Assembly (NCBI GenBank): GCA_028877275.1 | Contig: JAPPFP010000009.1 | Coordinates: forward strand, 62,001-126,000 | Direction: 5' to 3' | Length of the DNA: 64,000 nt | Source: Acidobacteriota bacterium | GTDB taxonomy: Bacteria; Acidobacteriota; Thermoanaerobaculia; Multivoradales; Multivoraceae | Shown: positions 11,597 to 20,468 of the stretch, piece after piece | Position numbering within the stretch: position 1 is the first letter of the stretch | How the letters are laid out: each line of letters begins with the position of its first letter | The notes under the pieces: model-generated | Seen by the model: only the letters and a program-made list of their open reading frames with translations | The model's database searches: none | What the model was told of the DNA's origin: nothing | Program-made: the position numbers and the translations under genes

Positions 11597-12277
11597 GTGG
11601 CGGCGTCACAGGCGCGGGAAGCCCTGGCGGCCGCGGCCCGTAGCCGCCGCGGTCACGAGCCGTGGCTGTTCTACCCGCGAGACGGGCGCTGGCGCTGGTG
11701 GTCCTTCGAGCGCGGGTGGACCGAAGTCGAGCGTTGGCGGGCCGTGCTGGAACGGGGCGAGGGACCGGCCGCCGGCGACATTCCGGCGCCCGAGTCCTCG
11801 CCGGAGGCCCTCTGCTTTCACGTTGCTGCGTCGGCCGGTGATTCCGCGGAGGCGATCGCCGCATTCGACTGTCTGCTCGCGCGCGATGCTCCGGCGCGTG
11901 AGATTGTCGTGGTCACTCCGCCCACGGAACCGGCGGCGCCGGCGGACCGTGTCGCGCGGTTGTGGCTCGACTGGTGCTGCGCGAACCTGGCGGTGCTGGC
12001 GCTCGAACCGAGCCGCCGCGCTCTGGTCGGCTCGGTGCTGTGGTGCCGGCCGACGACGCTGCTCGTGGACGTGGAGCAGGAGCGGTCGTTGGCCGCGGCG
12101 GTCGGGGAGCGAAGCAGGGGACGGGATCGGAGGGCGGCCGGGTTGCTCGACCGGTTGCGTCTCCTTCTGGTTGCCGCGGATGAAGGGGACGACGGCGAGG
12201 TCAGGCCGCCGGCGGCCAGTTGGCGGGCGTGGGGTGTCGAACGTCGCTTGGTGGAGGAGTGCGAGATCGGCCGTTGA
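11597..12277 (+). CDS. Hypothetical protein, unknown family
   Basis: 226 residues starting at GTG 11597, divergent from the M48 gene with 34 bp between starts. There is no signal peptide or membrane segment. The N-terminus has a Trp-rich stretch (LFYPRDGRWRWWSFERGW) and the body is Ala/Arg/Glu-rich with a central segment holding Cys-Cys (LWLDWCCANLAVLALEP). I recognise no domain. It ends 14 bp before the TRAP solute-binding gene, so it may be the first gene of that operon. Its codon use matches the high-GC neighbours, which supports it being real. Confidence 0.5.
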   Translation: MAASQAREALAAAARSRRGHEPWLFYPRDGRWRWWSFERGWTEVERWRAVLERGEGPAAGDIPAPESSPEALCFHVAASAGDSAEAIAAFDCLLARDAPAREIVVVTPPTEPAAPADRVARLWLDWCCANLAVLALEPSRRALVGSVLWCRPTTLLVDVEQERSLAAAVGERSRGRDRRAAGLLDRLRLLLVAADEGDDGEVRPPAASWRAWGVERRLVEECEIGR

Positions 12278-12291
12278 TACAGTGCCGTCTG

Positions 12292-13317
12292 GTGGACACT
12301 GCCAGGCCATACGTCCGGTTCCTGCCGCTGTTTCTGGTCGCCGCGCTCGCCGCGCAGCCCGCCGCCGGTGCCGGCTTCGCGGTCAAGATGGCGACGCTTT
12401 CGCCCGACGGCTCGCCCTGGGACGGCTTCTTCGAGACGATGGGCAGGGACTGGGAAGCCGGTACCGACGGCCGGGTCACTCTCACGATCTACCCCGGCGG
12501 CGTCGCGGGCGACGAGCCGGACATCCTGCGCAAGATGAAGATCGGCCAGTACCACGCGGCCGCTCTCTCGGTCAGCGGTCTGGCCGACATCTCGAAGGAC
12601 TTCACCGTCTTCGAGATCCCCCTGTTCTTCCACGATGAACAGGAGATGTTTCACGTGCTGCGGGAGCTGACCCCCGGCCTGCGGGCGACGCTGGACGAGG
12701 AGGGGTTCGTGCTTCTCGGCTGGGGCTACGTCGGCCAGGTCCACTTCTTCACGAACGAGCTGGCGCGCACGGTCGAGGAGATGCAGCGGCTCAAGATCTT
12801 CACCTGGGCCGGCGACGAGGCGATGACGAGCTGGTGGCGCGAGGGCGGTTTCAAGCCGGTGGCGCTGGCGGCCACCGACATCGTGACCGGGCTCCAGACC
12901 GGGATGATCGACGCGCTCGCCGTGCCGCCGATCTACGCGATGCAGGTCCAGTTCTTCAAGCAGGCGAAGTACTTCGCCGACATTCCGCTGATCCCGATGA
13001 TGGGGGCGATCCTGGTCACCAAGCGGGCATGGAACCGGATCTCCGAAGACGACCGCAAAGTGATGGTCGCCGCTGGGCAGCGGGCCGAGAACCAGATCTT
13101 CGAGACGATTCCCGCGATCGAGCAGACGGCCGTCGGGCTGATGGGCGGCCAGGGTCTGGAAGTCGTACCGATCGTGGGCACCGAGGTCGAGGACGACTGG
13201 GTCGAGATCGCCAACGACTTCGCGGCCAGCATGCGCGGGAACACCGTTCCGGAAGCGATCTTCGACCGGGCCACGGCGGTTCGGGACGCTTATCGCCGGC
13301 AGTCTTCGGTTGACTGA
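12292..13317 (+). CDS. dctP: TRAP transporter solute-binding protein, DctP type
   Basis: Periplasmic receptor of a TRAP transporter for organic acids or related solutes, about 341 residues. From GTG 12292 the protein begins with a signal peptide (VRFLPLFLVAALAAQPAAGA); an upstream in-frame ATG at 12220 would add 24 residues before it and lies inside the previous gene. Family hallmarks are KMATLSPDGSPWD near the mature N-terminus, IYPGGVAGDEPDILRKMKIG, and the segment ending in AVPPIYAMQVQFF. The substrate cannot be read from sequence. It overlaps the permease gene by 8 bp. Confidence 0.88.
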   Translation: MDTARPYVRFLPLFLVAALAAQPAAGAGFAVKMATLSPDGSPWDGFFETMGRDWEAGTDGRVTLTIYPGGVAGDEPDILRKMKIGQYHAAALSVSGLADISKDFTVFEIPLFFHDEQEMFHVLRELTPGLRATLDEEGFVLLGWGYVGQVHFFTNELARTVEEMQRLKIFTWAGDEAMTSWWREGGFKPVALAATDIVTGLQTGMIDALAVPPIYAMQVQFFKQAKYFADIPLIPMMGAILVTKRAWNRISEDDRKVMVAAGQRAENQIFETIPAIEQTAVGLMGGQGLEVVPIVGTEVEDDWVEIANDFAASMRGNTVPEAIFDRATAVRDAYRRQSSVD

Positions 13318-15157
13318 GAGCGCCGCCGCGGTCCGTCCCTGGGCCCCGGTGCGCGTCCTCCACCGGCTGGAGGATGGCGCCTCGATCGTCCTGCTCGGCG
13401 CGATGGTGCTCCTGCCCCTGGCGGAGATCGTCGTCCGCCAGCTTGGCACCGGCATTCCGGGCGCGCTTCCGTTCGAGCAGCACCTGACCCTGTGGGTCGC
13501 GTTCCTGGGAGCGGCCCTGGCGGCGAGAGAAGGACGCCTGCTCGCCCTGGCCACCGGCAACTTCCTGCCGGAAGGCCGGTTTCGGGCCGTTGCCGCGGTG
13601 TTTACCGGCGGCGTCAGCGCGATGATCGCGACCCTGTTGGGCGCGGCCAGTCTCGACCTGGTCCAGATCGAACGCGAGGGCGGCATCGAGATGGCGGCCG
13701 GCGTGCCGGTCTGGGTGGGGCAGGCGATCATGCCGGTCGGTTTCGCGATCCTGGCCCTGCGCCTGGCCTGGAAGTCGTCGGATCTGTGGACGGGCCGAGC
13801 GTTTGCCGGGTTCGGCATCGTGCTCGGTCTGTGGATCGGCGCCAACGCGGACTCCTTCGCCGATCGAGCGGCCACGCCGTGGTTGGTTCTGATCCTGGCC
13901 TCGACTCTCCTCGGCGGCCCCATCTTCGCCGCCCTCGGCGGCGCGGCGGTGTTCCTGTTCCTTTCCGACTTCGTGCCGCTCGCGGCGATCCCGGCGGAGA
14001 GCTACCGGCTCGCCGTGTCGCCGACACTGGCGGCGATTCCGCTGTTCACGCTGACCGGCTTCCTGCTCGCCGAGGGCGGGGCGTCGGAGAGGCTGCTCAG
14101 GGTGTTCCGCGCCCTGTTCGGCTGGGTGCCGGGCAGTACCCCGGTCGTGTGCGCCGTCGTCTGCGCGTTCTTCACCGTTTTCACGGGTGGTTCCGGTGTC
14201 ACCATCCTGGCGCTCGGCGGCGTCCTGTTCGCTGCGCTGTCGGCTGATGGCTACCGTGAGCGCTTTTCACTCGGCCTGCTGACGTCTTCCGGATCGCTGG
14301 GCCTGCTGCTGCCGCCAGCCCTGCCGCTGATTCTCTTCGGCATCGTGGCGGAGGTGCCGATCGAGGACCTCTTCATCGGTGGCCTGCTGCCGGGCCTGCT
14401 GTTGATCGCCCTGATCGCGGCCTGGGGAGTAAGGGAGGGTCTGCGCCGCGGAACCGGCAAGGCCCGGACTGCCGCGGTGGAGGACGACGGCGGCATCGCG
14501 CGTGCGCTCTGGGCCGCCAAGTGGGAACTGCTGCTGCCTGTCGTCATCCTGGGCGCGTTCTTCAGCGGCTACGCGACCCTGGTCGAAACGTCGGCCCTGG
14601 CGGCTCTCTACGCCTTCGTCGTCCAGTGCCTGGTGCATCGCGACGTGAGGCTGGGCAAGCCTCTTCTGGCCGTCTTCCGGCAATGCGCCGTGCTGGTCGG
14701 CGGCGTGCTGATCATCCTGGTGGCGGCCATGGGTCTGACGAGCTGGCTGGTCGACGCCCAGGCGGCTCAGGCTCTCGTCGAGCTGGTGCAGAACAACATC
14801 GAGTCGAAGATCGTCTTCCTGCTCGCACTCAACGTCTTCCTCTTGCTGGTCGGCTGCTTGATGGACATCTTCTCGGCCACCGTCGTCGTCGTGCCGCTGA
14901 TCATCCCGCTCGGTCTGGCCTTCGGCGTTGACCCGATCCACCTCGGGATCATCTTCGTCGCCAACCTGGAGCTCGGCTACCTGACGCCGCCGGTGGGCCT
15001 CAACCTGTTCCTGGCGTCCTACCGCTTCGAACGGCCGCTGCTCGCGGTCTATCGGGCCGCGGTTCCGGCGCTGGTCATTCTCGGCTTCGGCGTCCTGCTG
15101 ATCACGTACGTGCCGGGGCTGACCCTGGGCCTTCTCGACCTGTTGGGGAGAACCTGA
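13310..15157 (+). CDS. dctM: TRAP transporter fused small and large permease, DctQM
   Basis: 615-residue inner-membrane protein. Residues 1 to about 165 form four helices of a DctQ small permease, including the typical PFEQHLTLWVAFLGAALAAREG. From about 175 to the end is the DctM large permease with about twelve helices, including the family motifs FTGGSGVTILALGG and GYLTPPVGLNLF. The two subunits, separate genes in many bacteria, are fused here, a known arrangement. It uses a TTG start at 13310 that overlaps the dctP stop. With dctP it makes a complete sodium- or proton-driven importer. Confidence 0.9.
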   Translation: MTESAAAVRPWAPVRVLHRLEDGASIVLLGAMVLLPLAEIVVRQLGTGIPGALPFEQHLTLWVAFLGAALAAREGRLLALATGNFLPEGRFRAVAAVFTGGVSAMIATLLGAASLDLVQIEREGGIEMAAGVPVWVGQAIMPVGFAILALRLAWKSSDLWTGRAFAGFGIVLGLWIGANADSFADRAATPWLVLILASTLLGGPIFAALGGAAVFLFLSDFVPLAAIPAESYRLAVSPTLAAIPLFTLTGFLLAEGGASERLLRVFRALFGWVPGSTPVVCAVVCAFFTVFTGGSGVTILALGGVLFAALSADGYRERFSLGLLTSSGSLGLLLPPALPLILFGIVAEVPIEDLFIGGLLPGLLLIALIAAWGVREGLRRGTGKARTAAVEDDGGIARALWAAKWELLLPVVILGAFFSGYATLVETSALAALYAFVVQCLVHRDVRLGKPLLAVFRQCAVLVGGVLIILVAAMGLTSWLVDAQAAQALVELVQNNIESKIVFLLALNVFLLLVGCLMDIFSATVVVVPLIIPLGLAFGVDPIHLGIIFVANLELGYLTPPVGLNLFLASYRFERPLLAVYRAAVPALVILGFGVLLITYVPGLTLGLLDLLGRT

Positions 15158-15176
15158 TGAAGCCAGGAGTTCGTCC

Positions 15177-15734
15177 ATGAACTGGAAGCGGTTGCAGAGC
15201 ATCGCCGTCGTCTGGTCGGCGGTCTTCCTGGGGCTGGCGATCCTCACGGTCGCCGGTATCCAACTCATCCCCCGCGACATGCCAGGCCTGGTCTGGGTCC
15301 TGCACGTGCTGGTGGCGGCGATCGGCTTCGTGTCCGGCATCGCGGCGACCCGGCGCCGGGCCGAGATCGACGTCGAGCGGTGGAAGCTCGTGGACGACTC
15401 GGACCTCACGTCGGGCGAGCGGGAACACGCTCACCGCGAGGCCGAGTCCCAGTTGCGACGGGCCAGCGCCCAGTTTCTTCTTGCCGGCGTGACCCTCGGC
15501 GGCTGGCTCGCCTACCAGTTGCGCTCCGAGCGCCCCGAAGCGGGAGCGGCGGTCACCCGGGTTCTTGGCGGCGACACGCCGGACGTGCCGTCCCCGGACC
15601 AGACCCTGACCGAGGCCCTCGCGGCAGAGCCCGTGTACACCCTGAGCCCCTCCGATCTGCTGATCGCGACGCCGCTGATCGCCTTCGGCCTCGGCATGAT
15701 CTGGGCCCGCTACCGGGCTGGACGATCCGGCTAG
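15177..15734 (+). CDS. Hypothetical membrane protein
   Basis: 185 residues with three or four predicted membrane helices: residues 9-28, 38-55, one around 97-113 and one near the C-terminus (about 160-177). Between the second and third lies a charged helical stretch (DLTSGEREHAHREAE) likely to be cytoplasmic. No family is recognised. It starts 19 bp after the TRAP permease gene and probably belongs to that transcript. Its stop overlaps the stop of the convergent smr gene by 4 bp. Confidence 0.6.
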   Translation: MNWKRLQSIAVVWSAVFLGLAILTVAGIQLIPRDMPGLVWVLHVLVAAIGFVSGIAATRRRAEIDVERWKLVDDSDLTSGEREHAHREAESQLRRASAQFLLAGVTLGGWLAYQLRSERPEAGAAVTRVLGGDTPDVPSPDQTLTEALAAEPVYTLSPSDLLIATPLIAFGLGMIWARYRAGRSG

Positions 15735-16021
15735 CGCAGCCGAGCCACCGTGGCACCCCAACCGCCCCCGCCCGGCCCGCCACTCCTGAACGAGACGACC
15801 CGCGGATCCCGCTCCAGCACCTTCCGAACGATCTGCCGCTGCACACCGATGCCACGCCCGTGGATGATCCCCACCTCCCGGAACCCCTTCTCGTACGCAG
15901 CATCCAGATAGCTCTCGACCACATCCTTCACCTCCCGCGGCTGAAACGGATGCAGGTCCATCTCATCCCCGATGGGAACTTCTACGACATCGTCGGGTGT
16001 GAGTTCGTCTTCCGGGCTCAT
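15731..16021 (-). CDS. Smr domain protein
   Basis: 96 residues consisting almost only of an Smr (small MutS-related) domain. The LDLHG-type motif appears as DLHPFQPREV at about residues 22-31, and the catalytic-loop motif as IIHGRGIGVQR at about 52-62. Smr domains are DNA or RNA endonucleases found alone or at the end of MutS2. Stand-alone forms of this size with an acidic N-terminus are common; the cellular role is not fixed. It is convergent with the membrane protein gene, and repeat copy A lies upstream of it. Confidence 0.85.
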   Translation of the reverse strand: MSPEDELTPDDVVEVPIGDEMDLHPFQPREVKDVVESYLDAAYEKGFREVGIIHGRGIGVQRQIVRKVLERDPRVVSFRSGGPGGGGWGATVARLR

Positions 16022-16061
16022 TTCTGAAGAGATGCGGGCTGGGCTGTTCGAAGAGACTCGC

Positions 16062-16238
16062 GCAGTGAGGGGATCGGGAGGGGAGGCTCCCAGCGGGCTG
16101 GAGCCAAGCGACTTCCGACGACCTTACGGCAACCGCCATCCTGGCGAAGCGCCGGCGACCGAAGCGAGCGCTGACTTACCCTCTACCGAGAGAGCGCGAG
16201 CGTCCGATGGGAGCCTCCCCTCCCGATCTCCTCACTGC
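16062..16238 (-). repeat. Long-stem inverted-repeat element, copy A
   Basis: A 35-bp arm at 16062-16096 pairs with 16204-16238 at 33 of 35 positions, around an interior of 107 bp. The arm contains GATCGGGAGGGGAGGCTCCC. The interior shares GCTGGAG-CAAGCGACT and CCGACGACCTT near the left arm, and CGACCGAAGCGAGC further in, with copy C. The arm sequence differs from copies B and C yet is still self-complementary. It lies 5 bp after the stop of the minus-strand outer-membrane protein gene, in the same sense as the other copies relative to their upstream genes. Confidence 0.75.
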
Positions 16239-16243
16239 TCCGC

Positions 16244-19183
16244 TCAGAACAGCTTCAGCACCGCGATGAAGGCGCTCCAGCCGTCGTCGGGGCCGGCGAG
16301 GGCGTGGCCTATGTCCATGTTGACGACGGTGCCCCAGGGGCCGATGAAGGTGCCGACGATGCCGGCGCCCGCGAGGAGTTCGCGGTCGAGGCCGGAGGCG
16401 GGGTCGGTGGCCCAGGCCGCGTCGCCGACGAGGTCGATGCGGAAGATCTCGCCGAGCTCGAAGCCGTAGCTCACGTGGGCGGCGGCCGCCCGTTCGGCCC
16501 GCACCTTGTCGCTCTGGTAGCCATGGACATTGACGTCCGAGAAGAAGCCGAACTCGTACTTGCTGAAGCGGTCGAGATCGCTGCCGTCGACGTACTCGAG
16601 GGCCACGCCGAACTTCTGGAACTTCGGCAGGTGCCAGGTCTTGGCGACGCCGACGTTCCAGAGGGTGTAGCTGTCCGGGGTCAGGTTGGCGGCGCCCAGG
16701 CCCCAGGGCTGCCACTCGTCCCGCAGGTTCCACGAGCCGCCGGCGACGAGCCGGTAGCCCGAGCGGATGTACCGGACGATGGCGCCGACGCTGTGGCTCA
16801 GGTGGTCCGACGGCAGAACGAAGTTCTCGCCCGTCTCGTCGGCGCGCTGGAAGTTGTGCCAGGACAGCTCGTAGCGGAGGTCGAGCTTGGTGAAGCTGCC
16901 GAGCGGGCGCCCGAGGCTGAAGTCGATGTTCGGGCGCAGGCGCTCGACGTTCTCGGTCGGCGATTCGACGCCTTCCCGGTAGAGCACGTCCTCGCCTGCG
17001 AACGCGAGCGCGAAGACGTCGACGCCGGCATCCCAGCGGGAGCCGAACAGGCTCGGGTTCGCGACGTCGGCCAGGATGAGCGGCCCGGCGATGAACAGGT
17101 CGGCCTGGGTGCCGGTGCCACGCCAGTCGAAGGACAGCCAGTTCACGCCGCCCAGCGGCAGCGGACCGGCCTGGGCCTCATCGTAGAAGGCGCCGCCGAG
17201 CAGGAACATCCGCGTCTTGTCGTCCTCCTTGACCACGCGTTCGCCGGTCTCCTGGTCTAGCTCCAGGTAGCGGAGGCCCACCTCCGTGTCGCGCACCATC
17301 GTCGCTTCGGAGGCCAGGGTCGCGTCGCGTCGCGCGTCGAAGTCGGACGGGTTGATCCGGATACCGGTCAGCTCGATCTCCCGTTCGACGATCGTCGTCG
17401 CGTTCAGGACCGAGAAGAGCTGCTGGCCGATGACCCGGGTCGGCAGCCAGTAGGACGACCGGTCCCACGCCGCCTGCTGACCGCCGGCGTCCACGGGGGT
17501 GTAGAAGGTGGTCTCGTCGTTGGACAGCACGTCGCCGGTCAGTCCGAGCTGAACCGCGCGCGTCTTCACGCGCGCGTAGATCTCACGGTCCACCCAGACC
17601 GTGCCCCGAAACAGGCTGCGTCCCTCGGTCAGGGCCTCCGCCGGCTCGAAGTCCACGACCCAGGTGTCGCGGTCTTCCACGGTCGCCGTGCCCCGCAGCC
17701 GGTAGCGGTACTCCCTGGTGAACGTGATCTCGGCCGGCATCGCCGCCGCCTTCTCCGGCTGGATCAGGGGGATCTCGGGGATCCGCTTGCGTCGCCAACG
17801 GATGCCGTTGACGTAGAAGTTGTCCCAGGCCCAGTCGAAGCCCGCGCCCTGGCGGAAGAAGAAGGGGCCCTGGAAGGTCGCGTCGACCGACTGGACGCCG
17901 GTGCCGAGCTGGAACCGGAGCGACGTCGTGTTCGTGGCGCTGTAGTTCGCGACGCGGCGTGATTGATCGTCCTCGAAGGCTTGCAGCCGCCGCAGGATCT
18001 CGCCGACCGGGATGCGGCGGGTGTCGGCGACCGTGAGCGCTTCCTCGACGCTCTCGGCGCCGTCGAGGCCGACCGCCAGGTCCCGCTCCAGGCGGAACAC
18101 GAAGGGCTCGGCGGCGTCCCTCAGCTCGAGTTCGTAGCCGTTGCGGGTGCGGCGTCCGCCGAAGACGAGGTCCGACTCGCCGGTCGCCGGGTCGAAGCGC
18201 GCCGGCGACCCGATCTGCCGGTCGCTGAAGCGGAGCGTCAACGGTCCGCCCTCCGCGGGCGGTGACACGACGATCCGCAGGCTCAGATCCTCCCCCCGGA
18301 CGAAGCTCCAGGCCTCGGCGCCCGCGGGCGTGGAGTAGGGATCGAAGGTGACGTCGCCCGAGAACTCCTGGGCGATCAGCCGGGCGGCACGGACCGTGCC
18401 GACGTCGGCGCCGGCTTCGCCGGAGAGCGGGAACAGGGAGAGCGAGGCGCCTGCCTCGGCCTCGGCCGCGGCCCGCACCATCGTCGCACCCTCGCCGCCT
18501 GCGGCAGCGACGTTCGCCTCGAGCGCGACGAGCGCGTCCGGGTCGAGCTCCCGGATGAGCTGCTTCAGTTCCGCGACGCCAGTGGCGCCAGCCGCTCGCC
18601 CGCGCCGGAACGCGACGCCGTCGAGGTAGGCGTCGAGTTCCTGGGCGTACAGCGCGCGGACCAGCTCGGCGTCGGGCGGCAAAGGCCCGGTGACGACGGC
18701 GGCGTCGGGCTGCGCTCCCGAGACGGCGACCGATGCCCGCTTGAGTGCGAGCGCGTATTCCTGGATGGCCTGCGGCTCGTTGAACAGCTCCCCCGGCCAG
18801 TCGAGCTGAAACAGGGACCCGGCCTCGGCGGTGCGAGCAAGGTCGGCGAGCCGCTCGAGCTCCGCCGTCAGGTCGTCGCCTCGCTCGGCCGGCGGCGGCG
18901 GCGCGGCGAATCGCACCGCGTACCAGGGCAGCGCTCCCACGGCCCTGAGCGCTGAGGCGGCCTCGCGGGCGGCCGTTACCGTTGCCTCGTCGGCAAGCTC
19001 CACGTGCCACTTGACGACGAGCACGGAGTCCTCCGGCAGTGCCGGCAGCGTCCCCAGAGCGTTCGCTACGGCAGCCGGGTCGTCGGTCGTCAGGCCGACG
19101 CACGGGCTGCAGGGCAACTGCGCCATGGCCGGCAGAGCGCTCGCAAGGAGGAACAGGATCGCTGCGGAGGTTCGTCTGAGCAT
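16244..19183 (-). CDS. Large multidomain outer-membrane protein, unknown function
   Basis: 979 residues. A signal peptide (to about 21, AMAQ) is followed by a region (about 30-290) with alternating strand/helix pattern recalling a glycosidase-like TIM barrel (for example LVVKWHVEL, then PDAAVVTGPLPPD, then LDAYLDGVAF). A middle region (about 400-620) resembles LolA/outer-membrane lipoprotein-sorting proteins (YRYRLRGTATVEDRDTWVV, then GTVWVDREIYARVKT). From about 640 alternating amphipathic strands run to a terminal phenylalanine (FIAVLKLF), the signature of an outer-membrane beta barrel. The domain assignments are by pattern, not by search. Repeat copy A follows its stop codon. Confidence 0.65.
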   Translation of the reverse strand: MLRRTSAAILFLLASALPAMAQLPCSPCVGLTTDDPAAVANALGTLPALPEDSVLVVKWHVELADEATVTAAREAASALRAVGALPWYAVRFAAPPPPAERGDDLTAELERLADLARTAEAGSLFQLDWPGELFNEPQAIQEYALALKRASVAVSGAQPDAAVVTGPLPPDAELVRALYAQELDAYLDGVAFRRGRAAGATGVAELKQLIRELDPDALVALEANVAAAGGEGATMVRAAAEAEAGASLSLFPLSGEAGADVGTVRAARLIAQEFSGDVTFDPYSTPAGAEAWSFVRGEDLSLRIVVSPPAEGGPLTLRFSDRQIGSPARFDPATGESDLVFGGRRTRNGYELELRDAAEPFVFRLERDLAVGLDGAESVEEALTVADTRRIPVGEILRRLQAFEDDQSRRVANYSATNTTSLRFQLGTGVQSVDATFQGPFFFRQGAGFDWAWDNFYVNGIRWRRKRIPEIPLIQPEKAAAMPAEITFTREYRYRLRGTATVEDRDTWVVDFEPAEALTEGRSLFRGTVWVDREIYARVKTRAVQLGLTGDVLSNDETTFYTPVDAGGQQAAWDRSSYWLPTRVIGQQLFSVLNATTIVEREIELTGIRINPSDFDARRDATLASEATMVRDTEVGLRYLELDQETGERVVKEDDKTRMFLLGGAFYDEAQAGPLPLGGVNWLSFDWRGTGTQADLFIAGPLILADVANPSLFGSRWDAGVDVFALAFAGEDVLYREGVESPTENVERLRPNIDFSLGRPLGSFTKLDLRYELSWHNFQRADETGENFVLPSDHLSHSVGAIVRYIRSGYRLVAGGSWNLRDEWQPWGLGAANLTPDSYTLWNVGVAKTWHLPKFQKFGVALEYVDGSDLDRFSKYEFGFFSDVNVHGYQSDKVRAERAAAAHVSYGFELGEIFRIDLVGDAAWATDPASGLDRELLAGAGIVGTFIGPWGTVVNMDIGHALAGPDDGWSAFIAVLKLF

Positions 19184-19246
19184 GGGCGTTGGGATCGTCG
19201 GGGCGGTTGGGGCGAGGCTCTGGCCGGGATAACAGCGAAGGGAGCC

Positions 19247-20263
19247 TCAGATTCCCGCTACGGCGGCGCGGCGCCAGAACTCGTCCGCCAGATCGCCCGC
19301 GAGGACGATCTCGGGGCGCAGTTCGACGTTGAAGCGGTCCCGCACGGCCCGGTGGGCCGTGATCATCAGATCGAGGACGTCGGCGGCTCGGGCGTTCTCC
19401 CGGTTGACGATCACGTTCGCGTGGCGCTGGCTGATCTCGGCGCCGCCGCTGCTCGCGCCCCTGAGACCGCAGGCCTCGATCAGCCGGCCGGCGAAGTCGC
19501 CCTCCGGGTTGCGGAACACCGAGCCGGCGTTCGGCTTGCCCGATGGCAGGCTCTCCCAGCGCCGGCGATTCAGTTCGTCGATCCGCTTGAGCGCCGCCTC
19601 GCCGTCGCCCCGGCGGAGTCTGAATTCGGCGCGGGTGACGACCGCCTCGGTTCCCTGGAGGCTCGTCGTCCGGTAGGCCGGTTCGAGGTCCGCGGTGGCG
19701 AGCGCTTCGACGGGGCGGCCGGGCCGCGCCACGCGCACCTCGGCGAGCACGTCCCGGATCTCCGTGCCGTAGCAGCCCGCGTTCATGACGACGGCGCCGC
19801 CGACGGTCGATGGGAAACCGGAGAGCGCCTCGAGGCCGAGCAGGCCCTGTTTCGCCGTGTCCCGCGCCAGCCTGGCGAGGGTGACGCCGGCCCCGGCCCG
19901 CACCGTTTCACCCTCGACCTCGACCTGTTCCAGTTCCCCGCGCAGGCGGCAGACGATTCCTGGCATGCCGCCGTCCGGGAACAGGACGTTCGAGCCGTGG
20001 CCGTGGAGGTGCAGGTCCAGCGCTGCCTCCCGGGCGACGGTCAGCACGTCGGTGAGCGCCGACTCGGACTCGACCCGCACGAAGAGCTCGGCCGGGCCGC
20101 CGATCCGGAGAGTGGTGACGGAGGCGAGGCGCACCGCTTCGCGGACCTCGACGCCGGGGATGGAGGCGAGCCGATCCCGTGTCTTCAGGTTGACGCCCTC
20201 GGGGGGCTGCAATACGCTGACCGCGCCCTTGTCGATGCTGGCTGTCACGTTCTTCCACGCCAC
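19247..20263 (-). CDS. murB: UDP-N-acetylenolpyruvoylglucosamine reductase MurB
   Basis: Cytoplasmic FAD enzyme that reduces enolpyruvyl-UDP-GlcNAc to UDP-MurNAc for peptidoglycan. Motifs seen: TTLRIGGPAE and HGHGSNVLFPDGG for FAD, SGFPSTVGGAVVMNAGCYG, the Arg of YRTTSLQG, the catalytic Ser of NAGSVFRNP, and the late Glu in ELRPEIVLAG. AEISQRHANVIVN marks the type II form. The open frame starts at GTG 20263 and gives about 27 residues more than usual before KTRDRLASIPGVEV; a GTG at 20248 or a start further in is possible. It is divergent from recA. Confidence 0.95.
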   Translation of the reverse strand: MAWKNVTASIDKGAVSVLQPPEGVNLKTRDRLASIPGVEVREAVRLASVTTLRIGGPAELFVRVESESALTDVLTVAREAALDLHLHGHGSNVLFPDGGMPGIVCRLRGELEQVEVEGETVRAGAGVTLARLARDTAKQGLLGLEALSGFPSTVGGAVVMNAGCYGTEIRDVLAEVRVARPGRPVEALATADLEPAYRTTSLQGTEAVVTRAEFRLRRGDGEAALKRIDELNRRRWESLPSGKPNAGSVFRNPEGDFAGRLIEACGLRGASSGGAEISQRHANVIVNRENARAADVLDLMITAHRAVRDRFNVELRPEIVLAGDLADEFWRRAAVAGI

Positions 20264-20468
20264 GTCGCCGAGCGTCCGCAGCGGCCAACTCCCGACCTCC
20301 GTTCAACCGTCTGACGATCCAGGGGAGCGCCGAACCGGTCGCGCGGGAGTATAGCCACGCGCACTCTCCGGCCATGCCGGAACGGTGCCGTGACCGTCTC
20401 CAGGGCGTGACGTTCGCAACCCATCTGGCACGCCAAGCCTCCACCACACCCTCAGGAGAAAGCAACCC

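Noticed and set aside
11818..13923. A 701-codon minus-strand frame opposite the TRAP genes
   Set aside because: Low-complexity Arg/Pro/Ser-rich translation and antisense to clear TRAP transporter genes.
20264..20468. LexA (SOS) box in front of recA
   Set aside because: GAAC and GTTC words are present but none has the spacing of a known LexA site (GAAC-N4-GTTC or GTTC-N7-GTTC).
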